Notes: generated by a model from the letters alone, not told the origin. A stretch of 64,000 nt of DNA from Bradyrhizobium sp. 1 (GCF_023073315.1 NZ_JADPJH010000022.1:124001-188000), one strand, 5' to 3'; counted from the first letter of the stretch, positions 17,034 through 27,053 are shown. Translations and numbers: made by a program.

Positions 17034-17875
17034 TAGCCCGGGCTACCTTGCGCCCTGCTTGACATCAGGGTGTGCGTAGCACCGGAGGGCGCGACGTCGA
17101 GGCGAACGGCGACGCCATTCAGGTCCGGGCTCGGAGCTGGATAAAGCTCCATGACCAGCGGATCATGGCCGGGAACGATGTGGTCCGCGTCGGGCGCTGC
17201 GGCGCGTAGCTTGTCGAACCCCACCAGCATGTCGCCGACGTGAAACGCCGTCGTGAACGGACGCTCGGTCGTCATGTTCTCGTAGAAATGGCTGACGTCG
17301 GAGGCGAGCACGACTGGGCCGCGTCGCGTGTTGACGCGGACGAACTGCAGACCGGCGGAATGCCCGCCGGCCGCATGGACCGTCAGTCCGGGCGCGATCT
17401 CGGCGTCGCCATCGTAGAACAGCACCCGGCGCGCGTAGTTCAGCCGCACGATCCCGCAGACGTCCTCGACCTCGAACGAATGCGACAGCCGTGGATATTG
17501 CATGTAGCGACCGGTGGCATAGGCGAGCTCGCGCTCCTGCAGATGAAACCGCGCATTCGGAAACCGGTCGAAATTACCGGCGTGGTCGTAGTGCAGATGC
17601 GTGAGGATGACATCCTTGACGTCGGTAATGTCGACATCAAATGTGGCAAGCGTCTCCACCGGGCAGCGTAGGAAATTCCGCCTGCGCTGCTTTGCGATGT
17701 CGGCGTTGAACCCGGTGTCGATGACGAAGGTGCGGCCGCCTCCCCTCGCCAGCCACATGAAATAATCCATCGGCATTGGCCCATCATGCGGATCGCCGCC
17801 GATGAAGTGCTCGCTCCGCTGCGCATCGCGCGTGGCGTAGCGGATGGCAAAGAGCTCGTATTCCGGGTCAGCCAT
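17033..17875 (-). CDS. MBL-fold hydrolase, AHL-lactonase-like
   Basis: A 280-residue metallo-beta-lactamase-fold enzyme. The dinuclear zinc motif is complete: H93-L-H95-Y-D97-H98, a later His in AAGGHSAG, Asp in ASDVSHFY and His in IVPGHDP. The layout (YELFAIRYAT at the start, MDYFMWLARGGGRTFVIDTGF) is that of the N-acyl-homoserine-lactonase-like branch, many of whose members in catabolic clusters hydrolyse lactones or esters other than AHLs. In this operon, next to a carboxymuconolactone decarboxylase, a lactone-opening role is reasonable. The ATG at 17875 is used; a TTG 15 nt upstream is also possible. Confidence 0.85.
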   Translation of the reverse strand: MADPEYELFAIRYATRDAQRSEHFIGGDPHDGPMPMDYFMWLARGGGRTFVIDTGFNADIAKQRRRNFLRCPVETLATFDVDITDVKDVILTHLHYDHAGNFDRFPNARFHLQERELAYATGRYMQYPRLSHSFEVEDVCGIVRLNYARRVLFYDGDAEIAPGLTVHAAGGHSAGLQFVRVNTRRGPVVLASDVSHFYENMTTERPFTTAFHVGDMLVGFDKLRAAAPDADHIVPGHDPLVMELYPAPSPDLNGVAVRLDVAPSGATHTLMSSRAQGSPG

Positions 17876-17896
17876 AGAGTTTCCAATCAAGCGAGA

Positions 17897-18286
17897 TCAG
17901 GAACCCGCCGCATCGACTTCGTTAAACGCCTCACGCGCATTGCGAAAGGCGTCGATGCCGGCGGGAACGCCGCAATAGACGGCGACCTGAAGCAAAATCT
18001 CCTTGATCTCCTCCTTGGTTAGCCCGTTCTTCAACGCGCCCTTCACGTGCAGCTTCAACTCGTGCGGGCGGTTCAACGCGCCGAGCATCGCCAGATTGAC
18101 GATCGAGCGCGTGCGCCGATCGACGCCGGGCCGCGTCCACAGCGCGCCCCAGCAGAACTCGGTCGACCATTCCGCCATGGTGCGCGTGAACTCGTCGGCG
18201 CCGGCAATCGACTTATTGACGTAATCCTCGCCGAGCACCTCTTTGCGTACCTTGAGGCCCTTTTCGAACAGTTCGGTCTTGCTCAT
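17897..18286 (-). CDS. carboxymuconolactone decarboxylase family protein (copy 1)
   Basis: A 129-residue all-helical protein of the CMD/AhpD fold. It has the PcaC-type wording EFCWGALWTRPGVDRRTRSIVNLAMLGALNRPHELKLH and the conserved His in RPHEL; it lacks the AhpD Cys-x-x-Cys pair, which points to a decarboxylase or lactone-type enzyme rather than a peroxidase. The closing EILLQVAVYCGVPAGIDAFR is typical. A close paralog lies at 28317 on the plus arm. The ATG at 18286 is preceded by AAAGGGA; longer in-frame starts run into the MmgE/PrpD gene. Confidence 0.9.
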   Translation of the reverse strand: MSKTELFEKGLKVRKEVLGEDYVNKSIAGADEFTRTMAEWSTEFCWGALWTRPGVDRRTRSIVNLAMLGALNRPHELKLHVKGALKNGLTKEEIKEILLQVAVYCGVPAGIDAFRNAREAFNEVDAAGS

Positions 18287-18314
18287 GATCGTCCCTTTTC
18301 GGTCTTGAGAGATT

Positions 18315-19691
18315 CTAGTTGGAAATTGTTTGGCGCGACGCCGATTGCGGCCGCAGCGATTGCAAGAGATTGCCGACGTCATCCGCCGCATCGAGCCGCC
18401 AGACCGCATCGATAACGCGATCCGGGTCCCAATCGCTTTGACCGGTCCGCACGCCTTCGCGCAATTTGGTTTCGAGGTCGCGATCGTCGAGTGGCGCAGG
18501 CGGGCTGCCGCGCGGCGAGACAATAGCCTCGGTGAGCACCTCACCGGACGACAGGCGCAAGGTCACGCGCGCGGCACCGTCGGGTATTGCATCGTCGAGC
18601 TCCGCCCTCACCTTCTGCCGCAACTGCGCGATATCGGGCCGGACCACCGTCCCGTGCGCAAATTCAACAACGCCGGCCGCGCCGAGCAATAGTCCGCAGG
18701 CCACGCAATGATGGATACTGACGCGCGCATCTCGCTCGTTGTTGACGGGCCGATCACCGCGCGCGAGTAGCAGTGCCGAGCCCTGCACCGTTACCGACTC
18801 GATCTGGTCGACCCGCCGGCCAATCCGCTCGCGCAACAGCAGGCAGGCGTCGATGACCGAATGGAACACGATGCCGGCGGGATAGGGTTTGTAGGTATTC
18901 TTCGCGATCTCCCAGGTGTTGCCGAGACCGTCGAGCAAGCGGGCGAGATCGGGCTCGTCACCCATGGTTCGCGCCCAGCCGAGCGGTCCCTCGATGGCGC
19001 GGGGCGCGGCCTCATAACCCTGCTGCGCAAGCAGCGCTGCGAACAACCCGTTACGCGCAGCGTTCCCCACGCTGACATTCTTGGCGGCGCTCGGCAGATT
19101 CTCGACATTGCCGGCCGACTGGCTCGCCGCCAGTCCGATGGCGTTCGCAATCCCCTCCGCCGGCAGCCCCAACAGCTTCGCGCACGCGGCCGCCGCGCCA
19201 AAAATCCCGCAAGTGGAGGTGATATGCCAGCCGCGCGCGTAGTGGCGCGGCGAGACTGAATTGCCAATGCGGCATTCGACATCTACGCCGAGGATGAACG
19301 CCGTCAGCACCTCGCGCCCCGAGAATTTGTGCATCTCCGCAAGTGCCAGCACGGGAGCGGCGACTGGTGCTGCCGGATGAATGATCGTTTCAGGGTGCGT
19401 GTCGTCGAAATCGAGCAGATTCGCCGAGATGGCATTGAGAAACGAGGCGCACAGCGCATCCATCGGCCGCGAGTGGCCGATGACCGTCGATGTCGCGGCG
19501 CCGCTGAACGGCGACAAAGTGCGCATCGCGGCCATGACAACGGGATCGCGCGCTGAGCCGAGTGCCGTGGCAAAGAAATTGAGGATCGATCGCCGCGCCT
19601 CATGGCTCTGCGCCTCGACGTCCGCCCATGACGAGGACTCGACGAAATCGGCGAGCGTCTTGCTCACACTCGGAATTGGGTCTTTCGGCAC
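18315..19691 (-). CDS. MmgE/PrpD family protein (copy 1)
   Basis: About 458 residues of the MmgE/PrpD fold (2-methylcitrate dehydratase, cis-aconitate decarboxylase, iminodisuccinate epimerase). Recognisable segments are ALGSARDPVV, the active-site region NLLDFDDTHPETIIHPAAPVAA and GWHITSTCGIFGAAAA, and the later KPYPAGIVFHSVIDA with conserved Lys-Pro-Tyr. It is the first gene of the minus arm, reading from the divergent promoter. The GTG at 19691 is my choice (GAGGAAGA lies upstream); a TTG at 19781 and a GTG at 19667 are alternatives. A likely job is dehydration or isomerisation of a polycarboxylic acid. Confidence 0.86.
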   Translation of the reverse strand: MPKDPIPSVSKTLADFVESSSWADVEAQSHEARRSILNFFATALGSARDPVVMAAMRTLSPFSGAATSTVIGHSRPMDALCASFLNAISANLLDFDDTHPETIIHPAAPVAAPVLALAEMHKFSGREVLTAFILGVDVECRIGNSVSPRHYARGWHITSTCGIFGAAAACAKLLGLPAEGIANAIGLAASQSAGNVENLPSAAKNVSVGNAARNGLFAALLAQQGYEAAPRAIEGPLGWARTMGDEPDLARLLDGLGNTWEIAKNTYKPYPAGIVFHSVIDACLLLRERIGRRVDQIESVTVQGSALLLARGDRPVNNERDARVSIHHCVACGLLLGAAGVVEFAHGTVVRPDIAQLRQKVRAELDDAIPDGAARVTLRLSSGEVLTEAIVSPRGSPPAPLDDRDLETKLREGVRTGQSDWDPDRVIDAVWRLDAADDVGNLLQSLRPQSASRQTISN

Positions 19692-19754
19692 GCGGGGCGT
19701 CTTCCTCGTTTTCCCGGACCTTATGCCGAGCCGCGGCAAACTGTCGACCCCAAA

Positions 19755-19791
19755 TGTTATGCTTGACAGCTTGTCTGACAATCATAACAAT
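19755..19791 (+). promoter_or_regulatory. divergent promoter with perfect GntR/FCD-type operator
   Basis: TTGTCTGACAA at 19771-19781 is a perfect dyad and an exact fit to the TNGTNNNACNA pattern known for many FadR/VanR-type (FCD) GntR regulators. It overlaps a possible plus-strand promoter: TTGACA at 19763-19768, a 17-nt spacer and AACAAT at 19786-19791. An outer pair TGTTATG (19755-19761) and CATAACA (19783-19789) forms a second, offset inverted repeat. Two FCD regulators are encoded in the island. The site stands between the two arms, so one binding event could control both. Regulation is inferred. Confidence 0.6.
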
Positions 19792-19917
19792 CTGCCTCGT
19801 TGGCGCGGGATCCCGCCGCCACGACGACGGCGGCCGAGAAGGCCGGCCGGCGAAAACGTTTGGCCAGAATATCAAGAAGGCGCGCCCGTCACGGGATCGC
19901 GCGACAGGGAGTAGACG

Positions 19918-20811
19918 ATGGCGGGAGAAATTCTCGGCGTAATCGGCACGGGTCGCATGGGCGGCCCCATGGCGGGGCGATTGATCGACGCGGGCCATTC
20001 GCTCGTCATCTATGACACGCAGACTGAGGCCACCCAGCCGCTGGTCAAGCGCGGCGCGCAACTCGCCAAATCTCCGGCTGACGTCGCCTCGCGCGCCGAC
20101 ATCGTGCTCGCCAGCCTGCCGACGCCCGACATCGTCAAGGCCGTCACGCTCGGACAGGACGGCATCAGCATGGGCAACCGCGCCAAGATCGTCATTGATT
20201 TGTCGACTTCAGGGCCTGGCACGGCGAAGTTCGTTGCTGAAGGCCTGAAGGCCAAGGGCATGACGCTGGTCGATGCGCCCGTGAGCGGCGGCATCAAGGG
20301 CGCCGTCAACGGCACGCTGGCGGTGATGGTATCCTGCCCGCAGGCGACCTACGAGACGGTGCAGCCGATCCTGAAGACTTTCGGCAAGCTGTTCTACACC
20401 GGCGACAAGCCCGGCGTGGCGCAGACGGCCAAGCTCGCCAACAATCTGATGGCGGCGGCAGCGCTCGTCATCACCTCGGAAGCCGTCGCCATGGGCGTCA
20501 AGGGCGGCGTCAACGCAAAGGTGCTGATCGACATCATCAACGCCAGCAGCGGCCGCAACAGCGCCTCCGAAGACAAATTCCCCCGCGCGGTGTTGCCTGG
20601 CACGTTCGATTTCGGTTTCACGACCGGCCTTTCCTACAAGGATGTCCGGCTCTGCGTCGACGAGGCCGAAGCGATGGGCGTGCCGATGGTCTGCGGCGCG
20701 GTGGTGCGGCAGATGCTCGCGATCACCAACGCCAAGTACGGCGCGTCATCGGACTTCACCTCGATCGCCAAGGTGCTCGAGGAGTGGGCCGGGGTCGAGA
20801 TGCGCGGCTGA
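19918..20811 (+). CDS. 3-hydroxyisobutyrate dehydrogenase-like beta-hydroxyacid dehydrogenase
   Basis: A 297-residue NAD(P)-dependent enzyme of the HIBADH/GarR family. The N-terminal Rossmann motif is GVIGTGRMGGPMA; the substrate-binding motif is DAPVSGGIKGA near residue 120; the catalytic lysine lies in AKLANNLM; the C-terminal helical domain has FTTGLSYKDVRL. It oxidises a 3-hydroxy acid or reduces the semialdehyde, for example in tartronate or 3-hydroxyisobutyrate metabolism. It is the first gene of the plus arm, directly facing the MmgE/PrpD gene of the minus arm across the shared operator. Confidence 0.92.
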   Translation: MAGEILGVIGTGRMGGPMAGRLIDAGHSLVIYDTQTEATQPLVKRGAQLAKSPADVASRADIVLASLPTPDIVKAVTLGQDGISMGNRAKIVIDLSTSGPGTAKFVAEGLKAKGMTLVDAPVSGGIKGAVNGTLAVMVSCPQATYETVQPILKTFGKLFYTGDKPGVAQTAKLANNLMAAAALVITSEAVAMGVKGGVNAKVLIDIINASSGRNSASEDKFPRAVLPGTFDFGFTTGLSYKDVRLCVDEAEAMGVPMVCGAVVRQMLAITNAKYGASSDFTSIAKVLEEWAGVEMRG

Positions 20812-20841
20812 TCGCGCGGGCCTTCAGGGAAAGCGAACGCG

Positions 20842-22236
20842 ATGACGATCGGTCCGAACGGATCAGGCAAGACCTCGCTCGCGCGCCAGATGGCGCGGAG
20901 CGTGCTTGCGCTCGGTCTCGGGGACTTTGGGCCGGAAGTCGTCGCGAAAGCAAAACTCTGTCTGCTCGACTTCCTGTCCTGCGCGTTTGAGGCAGGCCAT
21001 CACCCCTGGAGCCGTCAGGCCGTTGCGATCGCGCACGGCAGTGGCAGCGCGACGATCATCGGCACCTCGCAACTCTCCTCACCCGCAGATGCCGCATTTG
21101 CCAACGCCGTGATGGGACACGGTCTCGTGCGCGAGGACATGCATGCCGCCAGCATCGCGCACCACGGCGTCGTGATCTGGCCGACGCTGCTCGCGCTGTC
21201 GGAACAGACGCCGCTGCACGGCGCGAGACTGCTTGCAGCCGCCATCATCGGCTACGAGACCGGCGCGCGGATCGGCCGCGCGCTTCTCACCTCCGACCTC
21301 GCGCGCCTCTATCGACCGACGGGCCTGGTGACACCTCTAGGCGCCGCACTCGCGGGAAGTTTTGCGCTCGGTCTTTCCGAGGACGCCGCGACCAGCGCCA
21401 TCGCGATCGCCGCCAACACATCCAGCGGCTTGAACGAGTGGCCGCATGCCGGCGGCTCCGACATGTATTTCCATCCCGGTTTTGCCGCCAGCAATGCGAT
21501 CAAGGCGATCGGCCTTGCAGCGGCCGGCGGCTTCGGCTCGGAAACGATACTCGAAGGCGAAGCCGGCCTGTTCGCGGCCTATCGGCGCAAAGCCGCGCCC
21601 GACGGCATCGTGCTCTTCCCCAATGGGGAGAGCGAGATCATGGCCGTCTACAACAAGCCGGTCCCGGCCTGCAATTTCGCGCAGACCGCGGCACAGGCGG
21701 CGCTTCGTGTCTCGCAGGAGCTCGCCGGTGCGGACGAGATCGAGCGCGTCGTCATTCTCGCGCCCGACGCCGCCGTTCGCTATCCCGGCTGCGATTCCAT
21801 CGGCCCATTTCGCAACGCCCTTCAGGCCAAGATGAGCATTCCCTTCAGCGTCGCCGCGACGCTTGCCCGGGGCGAGATCGAGGAAGGGAACTATTCCGAA
21901 CTCGATGATGCCGACATCATCCGCCTGGTTTCGGTGACGGACCTCAAAGCCGATCCCGGCTTCACCGCCGCTTTCCCCGGGAAGCAGGGCGCTGACGTGA
22001 CCGTGCAGCTGCGCAACGGCCGGACCATCCGGCACGCCCTGCCCGACGTCATCGCCGCAACGCCTTCAGATATTCGCGCGCGCTTTCGGCGCTCCGCCAG
22101 CGGCGTGCTCGGCGAGGACCGTGCACACCGGCTCGAGCGACTCATCGACGACTGCGAACAGCTCGGCAATGCCGATGCCATCGCAACACAGTGCCGTCTG
22201 GACACACCGGAACGGGTTTTACGATCGGCATCATAA
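20842..22236 (+). CDS. MmgE/PrpD family protein (copy 2)
   Basis: A 464-residue MmgE/PrpD-fold protein, only distantly similar to the copy at 18315. Segments that fix the family are AKLCLLDFLSCAFEA, GSATIIGTSQLSSPADAAFAN, the active-site loop GLVREDMHAASIAHHGV, a central helical region and a C-terminal alpha/beta domain with MSIPFSVAATLARGE. The first residues, MTIGPNGSGKTSLARQM, look like a Walker A loop from an unrelated ATPase; a second ATG at 20890 would give a normal family N-terminus. The upstream ATG has AGGGAAAG before it, so the longer form is kept. It probably acts on a product or epimer in the same pathway as copy 1. Confidence 0.85.
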   Translation: MTIGPNGSGKTSLARQMARSVLALGLGDFGPEVVAKAKLCLLDFLSCAFEAGHHPWSRQAVAIAHGSGSATIIGTSQLSSPADAAFANAVMGHGLVREDMHAASIAHHGVVIWPTLLALSEQTPLHGARLLAAAIIGYETGARIGRALLTSDLARLYRPTGLVTPLGAALAGSFALGLSEDAATSAIAIAANTSSGLNEWPHAGGSDMYFHPGFAASNAIKAIGLAAAGGFGSETILEGEAGLFAAYRRKAAPDGIVLFPNGESEIMAVYNKPVPACNFAQTAAQAALRVSQELAGADEIERVVILAPDAAVRYPGCDSIGPFRNALQAKMSIPFSVAATLARGEIEEGNYSELDDADIIRLVSVTDLKADPGFTAAFPGKQGADVTVQLRNGRTIRHALPDVIAATPSDIRARFRRSASGVLGEDRAHRLERLIDDCEQLGNADAIATQCRLDTPERVLRSAS

Positions 22237-22262
22237 GAAGTGCCGGAGAATACGGGGGAAAC

Positions 22263-22331
22263 ATGGTCGAGTTGGAGACCAGTCTAGCATCGTCGGCAGC
22301 GAGCGCGGCCACCGCGCGGAGGCCAGGCTGA
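22263..22331 (+). CDS. 22-codon leader ORF coupled to livH-type gene
   Basis: A short ORF with a strong ribosome site (GGGGGAAAC just before its ATG). It ends in a TGA that shares its A with the ATG of the permease gene (TGATG at 22329-22333). The peptide starts MVELETSLASS, is Ala/Ser-rich and contains no obvious run of one regulatory amino acid. Its arrangement suggests that translation of the leader feeds ribosomes to the permease start. It could also be chance. Confidence 0.4.
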   Translation: MVELETSLASSAASAATARRPG

Positions 22332-23266
22332 TGGAAGGATTCTTTCAAGCGCTCGCGGCGGGCCTGCTGATCGGCGCCGTCTACGGCCTGATGTGCGTCG
22401 GGCTCGGCCTGATCTTCGGCGTCATGCGGGTCATCAACTTCGCCCATGGCGATTTCATGATGCTCGGCATGTACGCGGCCTTCTATCTCTTCACCGCCGC
22501 CGGAATCCAGTCGCTGTTCGGCAATACGGTCGGCCCGTTCGTCGCGATCCTGCTGGCCGGACCCGTGCTCGCCGTGTTCGGCTATTTCGTCCATCTGGCC
22601 CTGATCTCACGCGTCTCGGGCACACGCACTGCCTCGCTCGAGGGCGAGGGCCATTACGCACAGCTCATCCTCACGCTCGGCATCGCGCTGATCCTCCAGA
22701 ACGGCGGCCTGATCGTGTTCGGCTCGGTGCTGGCCTCGATCCGTACGCCACTGTCGAGCTCGGCATGGGAGCTTAATCCCTTTCTCGACATCGGCATCTT
22801 CCTCAACAAGGCGCGCAGCATCGATGCGATCGTTTCGCTGGCGATCATGATCCTGCTTTCGCTCTTGATCACGCGGACCCGGATCGGCAAGTCGCTCCGC
22901 GCCGCCGCCGATAATCCGACCGCTGCGACCTATATGGGCATCGACGTCGACCGCGCGCACCGCACGGCCTTCGCGCTCGGCTGCGGCATCACGGCGATTG
23001 CCGGCGGCCTGCTCGCCACAAACTATCCGTTCCATCCGTTCGTCGGCCTCGAATACGTCATCGTCATGTATGCCGGCGTCGTGCTCGGCGGCATGGGCAG
23101 TATCATCGGCGCCTTCTGGGGCGGCATGACGATCGGCCTCGTGCAGCAGATGTCGACGCTGATCTTGCCGACGCAACTCCAGAATGCCGCGATCTTCGCG
23201 GTCTTCCTCCTCATTATCTTTTTCCGCCCGCAAGGCTTCTTCGGGCGCATGGTCGAGAGGACATGA
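22331..23266 (+). CDS. livH: branched-chain amino acid-type ABC permease, LivH family
   Basis: A 311-residue permease with eight or nine helices. It has the canonical N-terminus LAAGLLIGAVYGLMCVGLGLIFGVMRVINFAHGDFMMLG and the EAA-like region SLRAAADNPTAATYMGIDVDRAHRTAFALG. The ATG at 22331 follows GGAGG with good spacing. It pairs with the LivM half of the next gene to form the membrane domain of a HAAT importer. Members of this family import branched-chain amino acids but also benzoates, amides, urea and phenylpropanoids; two dedicated binding proteins downstream suggest a non-amino-acid ligand. It overlaps the next gene by 4 nt. Confidence 0.92.
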   Translation: MEGFFQALAAGLLIGAVYGLMCVGLGLIFGVMRVINFAHGDFMMLGMYAAFYLFTAAGIQSLFGNTVGPFVAILLAGPVLAVFGYFVHLALISRVSGTRTASLEGEGHYAQLILTLGIALILQNGGLIVFGSVLASIRTPLSSSAWELNPFLDIGIFLNKARSIDAIVSLAIMILLSLLITRTRIGKSLRAAADNPTAATYMGIDVDRAHRTAFALGCGITAIAGGLLATNYPFHPFVGLEYVIVMYAGVVLGGMGSIIGAFWGGMTIGLVQQMSTLILPTQLQNAAIFAVFLLIIFFRPQGFFGRMVERT

Positions 23267-25027
23267 CCATGCTCCCGATGCGATCACTGCTGCCTCCCCT
23301 GCTGTTCACGCTCGCCTATGCCGGGATCTCGCTCGGCGTCACAAACTCCTATTACCAGCTGATCCTGACCCTCGTGCCGGTGTGGGCGGTGTTCGGGCTG
23401 TCCTGGAATCTGCTCAGCGGTTACACCGGGCTGATCTCGTTCGGTCACGCGGCTTTCTTCGGGATCGGCGCCTATGCGACCGCGCTCGGGCAGATCTACT
23501 TCAATATCTCGCCCTGGCTGCTGATCCCGGTTGCCGCCATGCTCGGCGGCATCGCCGGGCTGCTAATTGGCTTCCCGACCTTCCGTTTGCAAGGCCATTA
23601 CTTCGCCCTCGCGATGCTGGCCTACCCGCTTGCCATTCTCTACGTGTTCGAATGGCTCGGCTTCCAGGAGGTGACGCTTCCGATCAAGCGCGACGCGCCG
23701 ATCGCCTTCATGCAGTTCGCCGATCCCCGCCTCTACACGCTGCTGGGACTCGCCATCATGCTCGGCATCATCGTGCTGACGCAGATGATCGAGCGCTCCC
23801 GCTTCGGCATGGCGCTGCTCGCGATCAAGCAGAACGAGGCCGCGGCAGAGGCGGCCGGGATCAACACGCTGGCCTGGAAGCTGCGTGCGATTACGCTGAG
23901 CGGTGCGATCGCCGCCGCCATCGGAGGGTTTTACGCGCAGGTGCTGCTCGTCGTGACGCCGGCCTCCGTGTTCGGCATGCTGGTATCGGCGCAAGCGCTC
24001 ACGGTCGCGATGTTCGGCGGCGTCGGCACGGTATGGGGGCCGGTCATCGGCGCGGTCATTCTGATTCCGCTCGCCGAAATCCTGCACGCCGAAGCTGGCG
24101 CACGCATCCCCGGCATCCAGGGCGTCATCTTCGGCCTGGCTATCGTCTGCGTCATCCTGCTCGCGCCGGAAGGACTGTTCTGGAAATTGCGCGATCTCCT
24201 GCGCAAGCGGAATGGTTCCAGACCAACGGCTAGCGAGACGCCGGAAGCGACCACCGCCGACATCACGGCACTAAAACCCGCCTCACGGCAGCGCGCTGCG
24301 ACCGGCGAGGTCGTGCTCGAGGTCCGCAACCTCTCGCGCTCCTTTGGCGGCCTCAAAGCCGTGCAAGATGTCAGCTTCAAGCTGCACAAGAACGAGATCC
24401 TCGGCATCATCGGCCCGAACGGCGCCGGCAAGACCACGCTGTTCAACCTCCTCAACGGTTTTCTGAAGCCGGGCCAGGGCGAGGTGCTGATCGACGGCCG
24501 CAACATGTCCGGTCAGCGGCCGCACGTGATCTGCGAGGCCGGCATCGGCCGCACCTTCCAGGTGATGCGTCCGTTCCTGCGCATGTCGATCCTCGACAAT
24601 GTCGTGGTCGGCGCCTATGTGCGCGCCCGCACCGATGCTGAGGCACGTAAGCTTGCCGTCGATGCCGTTGCCAGCGTCGGACTCTCTTCCGTGGCCGACC
24701 GTGTCGCCGGCGAACTCTCGACCAAGGAGCTGCGGCTGATGGAACTCGCCCGCGCGATCGCAGGCCAGCCGCGCATCCTGCTGCTCGACGAGACGCTCGC
24801 GGGCCTCGGCCACGGCGAAGCTGACGAGGTCGTCGCCGTGATCCAGCAGCTCGCGCGCGACGGCATGACCATCGCGATCATCGAGCACACCATGCAGGCG
24901 ATGGTCCGCCTGGTCGACAGATTCCTCGTGCTCGACCACGGCGCCGTCATTACCGAGGGCCTGCCGGAAGTGGTGACGCGGGACAGCCGCGTCGTCGAGG
25001 CCTATCTCGGCAAAAAGTGGGCGGCCC

Positions 25028-25041
<14 letters not shown>
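23263..25041 (+). CDS. fused LivM permease - LivG ATPase
   Basis: A 592-residue fusion. Residues 1-315 form a LivM-type permease with helices and the motif LSWNLLSGYTGLISFGHAAFFGIGAY. A linker of about 35 residues rich in Thr/Ala/Ser follows. Residues 350-592 form a LivG-type ATPase with Walker A GPNGAGKTT, Q-loop FQVMRP and switch His in IIEHTMQAM. The signature is LSTKELRLMELARAI in place of LSGGQ, and Walker B is ILLLDETLAGL with Thr after Glu instead of Pro. Both deviations occur in the loose Liv subfamily, so it is probably active. The next gene overlaps by 14 nt. Confidence 0.92.
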
Positions 25042-25735
<694 letters not shown>

Positions 25736-25769
25736 CCAACATAAAAACAAAGACCAGGGAGCAAACAAA

Positions 25770-27020
25770 ATGAACAAGACGTCGAAAGGCAAGACAAGAA
25801 CAGGACTGACGCGCCGGACTGTGCTGTCCGGCGCCGCCGCCGTCGGCCTCGCCGGCGTGGCACGCGCGCAAGCCCCGGCCGAAGTCAAGGTCGGACTGAT
25901 CGTCCCATTGTCGGGCATCTACACCCGCCCCGGCCAGGTCATGAAGATGGGCGCCGAGATGGGCATCGAGCACATCAACGCGCAAGGCGGCATCAAGGCG
26001 CTCGGCGGCGCCAAGATGAAGCTGGTCGTGATCGACTGCGGCGACACCACCGAGAAGGCGAAGAACGCGGCACAGCGCATGGTGGCGCAGGAACCGGACC
26101 TCGTCGCCGCCACCGGCTCCTATCTCTCCTCCTTCACGCTCGCGGTCACCGAAGTCACCGAACGCGCTGAGCTGCCGGTGCTGACGCTATCCTATTCGGA
26201 TTTGCTGACCGACCGCGGCTTCAAATACATCTTCCAGACCGCCGCGACCGCAAGCCGTCAGTCCGAACTCGGCTTGCCGACGTTGATGAAGCTTGCCGAG
26301 AATGCATCAGGCAAAAGGCCGAAGACCGTGGCGATGCTGATGGACAACACCGCCACCTCGGTCGCCACCGCCAAGGCGCTCAAGGAAAGGCTGTTTGCGC
26401 AGGAAGGTCTCCAACTCGTCGTCGAAGAAGTCTGGACTCCCCCGCTGTCGGACGCAACGCCGCTGATCCAGAAGGTGCGCTCGGCAAAGCCAGACCTGCT
26501 GCTGTTCATGCCGAATGCGGTGTCGGACGCCAAGCTCGGGCTGGAGAAGATCAGCGAGTTCGGCCTCGGCCAGGGCAAGATCCCGACCGTGTCCTTCAGC
26601 ATCACCATCGCCGAACCCGACATGCTCCAGAGCGTGAGCCCCGACATCGTGCAGGGCATCATGACCATCGTCGCCAGTTGGGGTGCGAAGGGGCACGAAG
26701 CCCTCATCGCCGAGCTCAAGGCCAAGTACAAGGAGCCCTGGGCGACGCAGAACGTCATCTCCACCTATGGCGACATGTGGGTGATGAAGGAAGCGCTGGA
26801 GAAGGCCGGCAAGGCCGACCGCAATGCAGTCGCGCAGGCCTTGCGAACGCTGGATGCCGGAGATTCGAAATATTATCCGGGCGGCCAGCTCAAATTCGAC
26901 GAGAAGGGCCGCCGCGTCGGCGCCGGCGTCGTCATCGTGCAGTGGCAATCGGGCGTGCCTGTCACCGTCTATCCGCCCGAGCTCGCGCAGGCGCAGCCGT
27001 TCTGGCCGAAGAAATCATAA
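25770..27020 (+). CDS. ABC substrate-binding protein, Liv/HAAT type (copy 1)
   Basis: A 416-residue type-I periplasmic binding protein (Peripla_BP_6). The N-terminus holds a Tat-like signal, LTRRTVLSGAAAVGLAGV, with cleavage near ARAQA. The mature part starts EVKVGLIVPLSGIYTRPGQV and contains GDTTEKAKNAAQRMVAQE and SYSDLLTDRGFKYIFQT. The C-terminal region GGQLKFDEKGRRVGAGVVIVQWQSGVPVTVYPPE is typical of aromatic or amide-binding relatives. It delivers ligand to the LivH/LivM-G/LivF importer upstream. The neighbour at 27054 is a tandem paralog. Confidence 0.92.
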   Translation: MNKTSKGKTRTGLTRRTVLSGAAAVGLAGVARAQAPAEVKVGLIVPLSGIYTRPGQVMKMGAEMGIEHINAQGGIKALGGAKMKLVVIDCGDTTEKAKNAAQRMVAQEPDLVAATGSYLSSFTLAVTEVTERAELPVLTLSYSDLLTDRGFKYIFQTAATASRQSELGLPTLMKLAENASGKRPKTVAMLMDNTATSVATAKALKERLFAQEGLQLVVEEVWTPPLSDATPLIQKVRSAKPDLLLFMPNAVSDAKLGLEKISEFGLGQGKIPTVSFSITIAEPDMLQSVSPDIVQGIMTIVASWGAKGHEALIAELKAKYKEPWATQNVISTYGDMWVMKEALEKAGKADRNAVAQALRTLDAGDSKYYPGGQLKFDEKGRRVGAGVVIVQWQSGVPVTVYPPELAQAQPFWPKKS

Positions 27021-27053
27021 GCGCCGCGAGATTTTTCAGGGAGGAGAATTGTC

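Noticed and set aside
20851..20877. P-loop-like residues taken as evidence for an ATPase
   Set aside because: No Walker B or other ATPase motif follows; the rest is a complete MmgE/PrpD protein.
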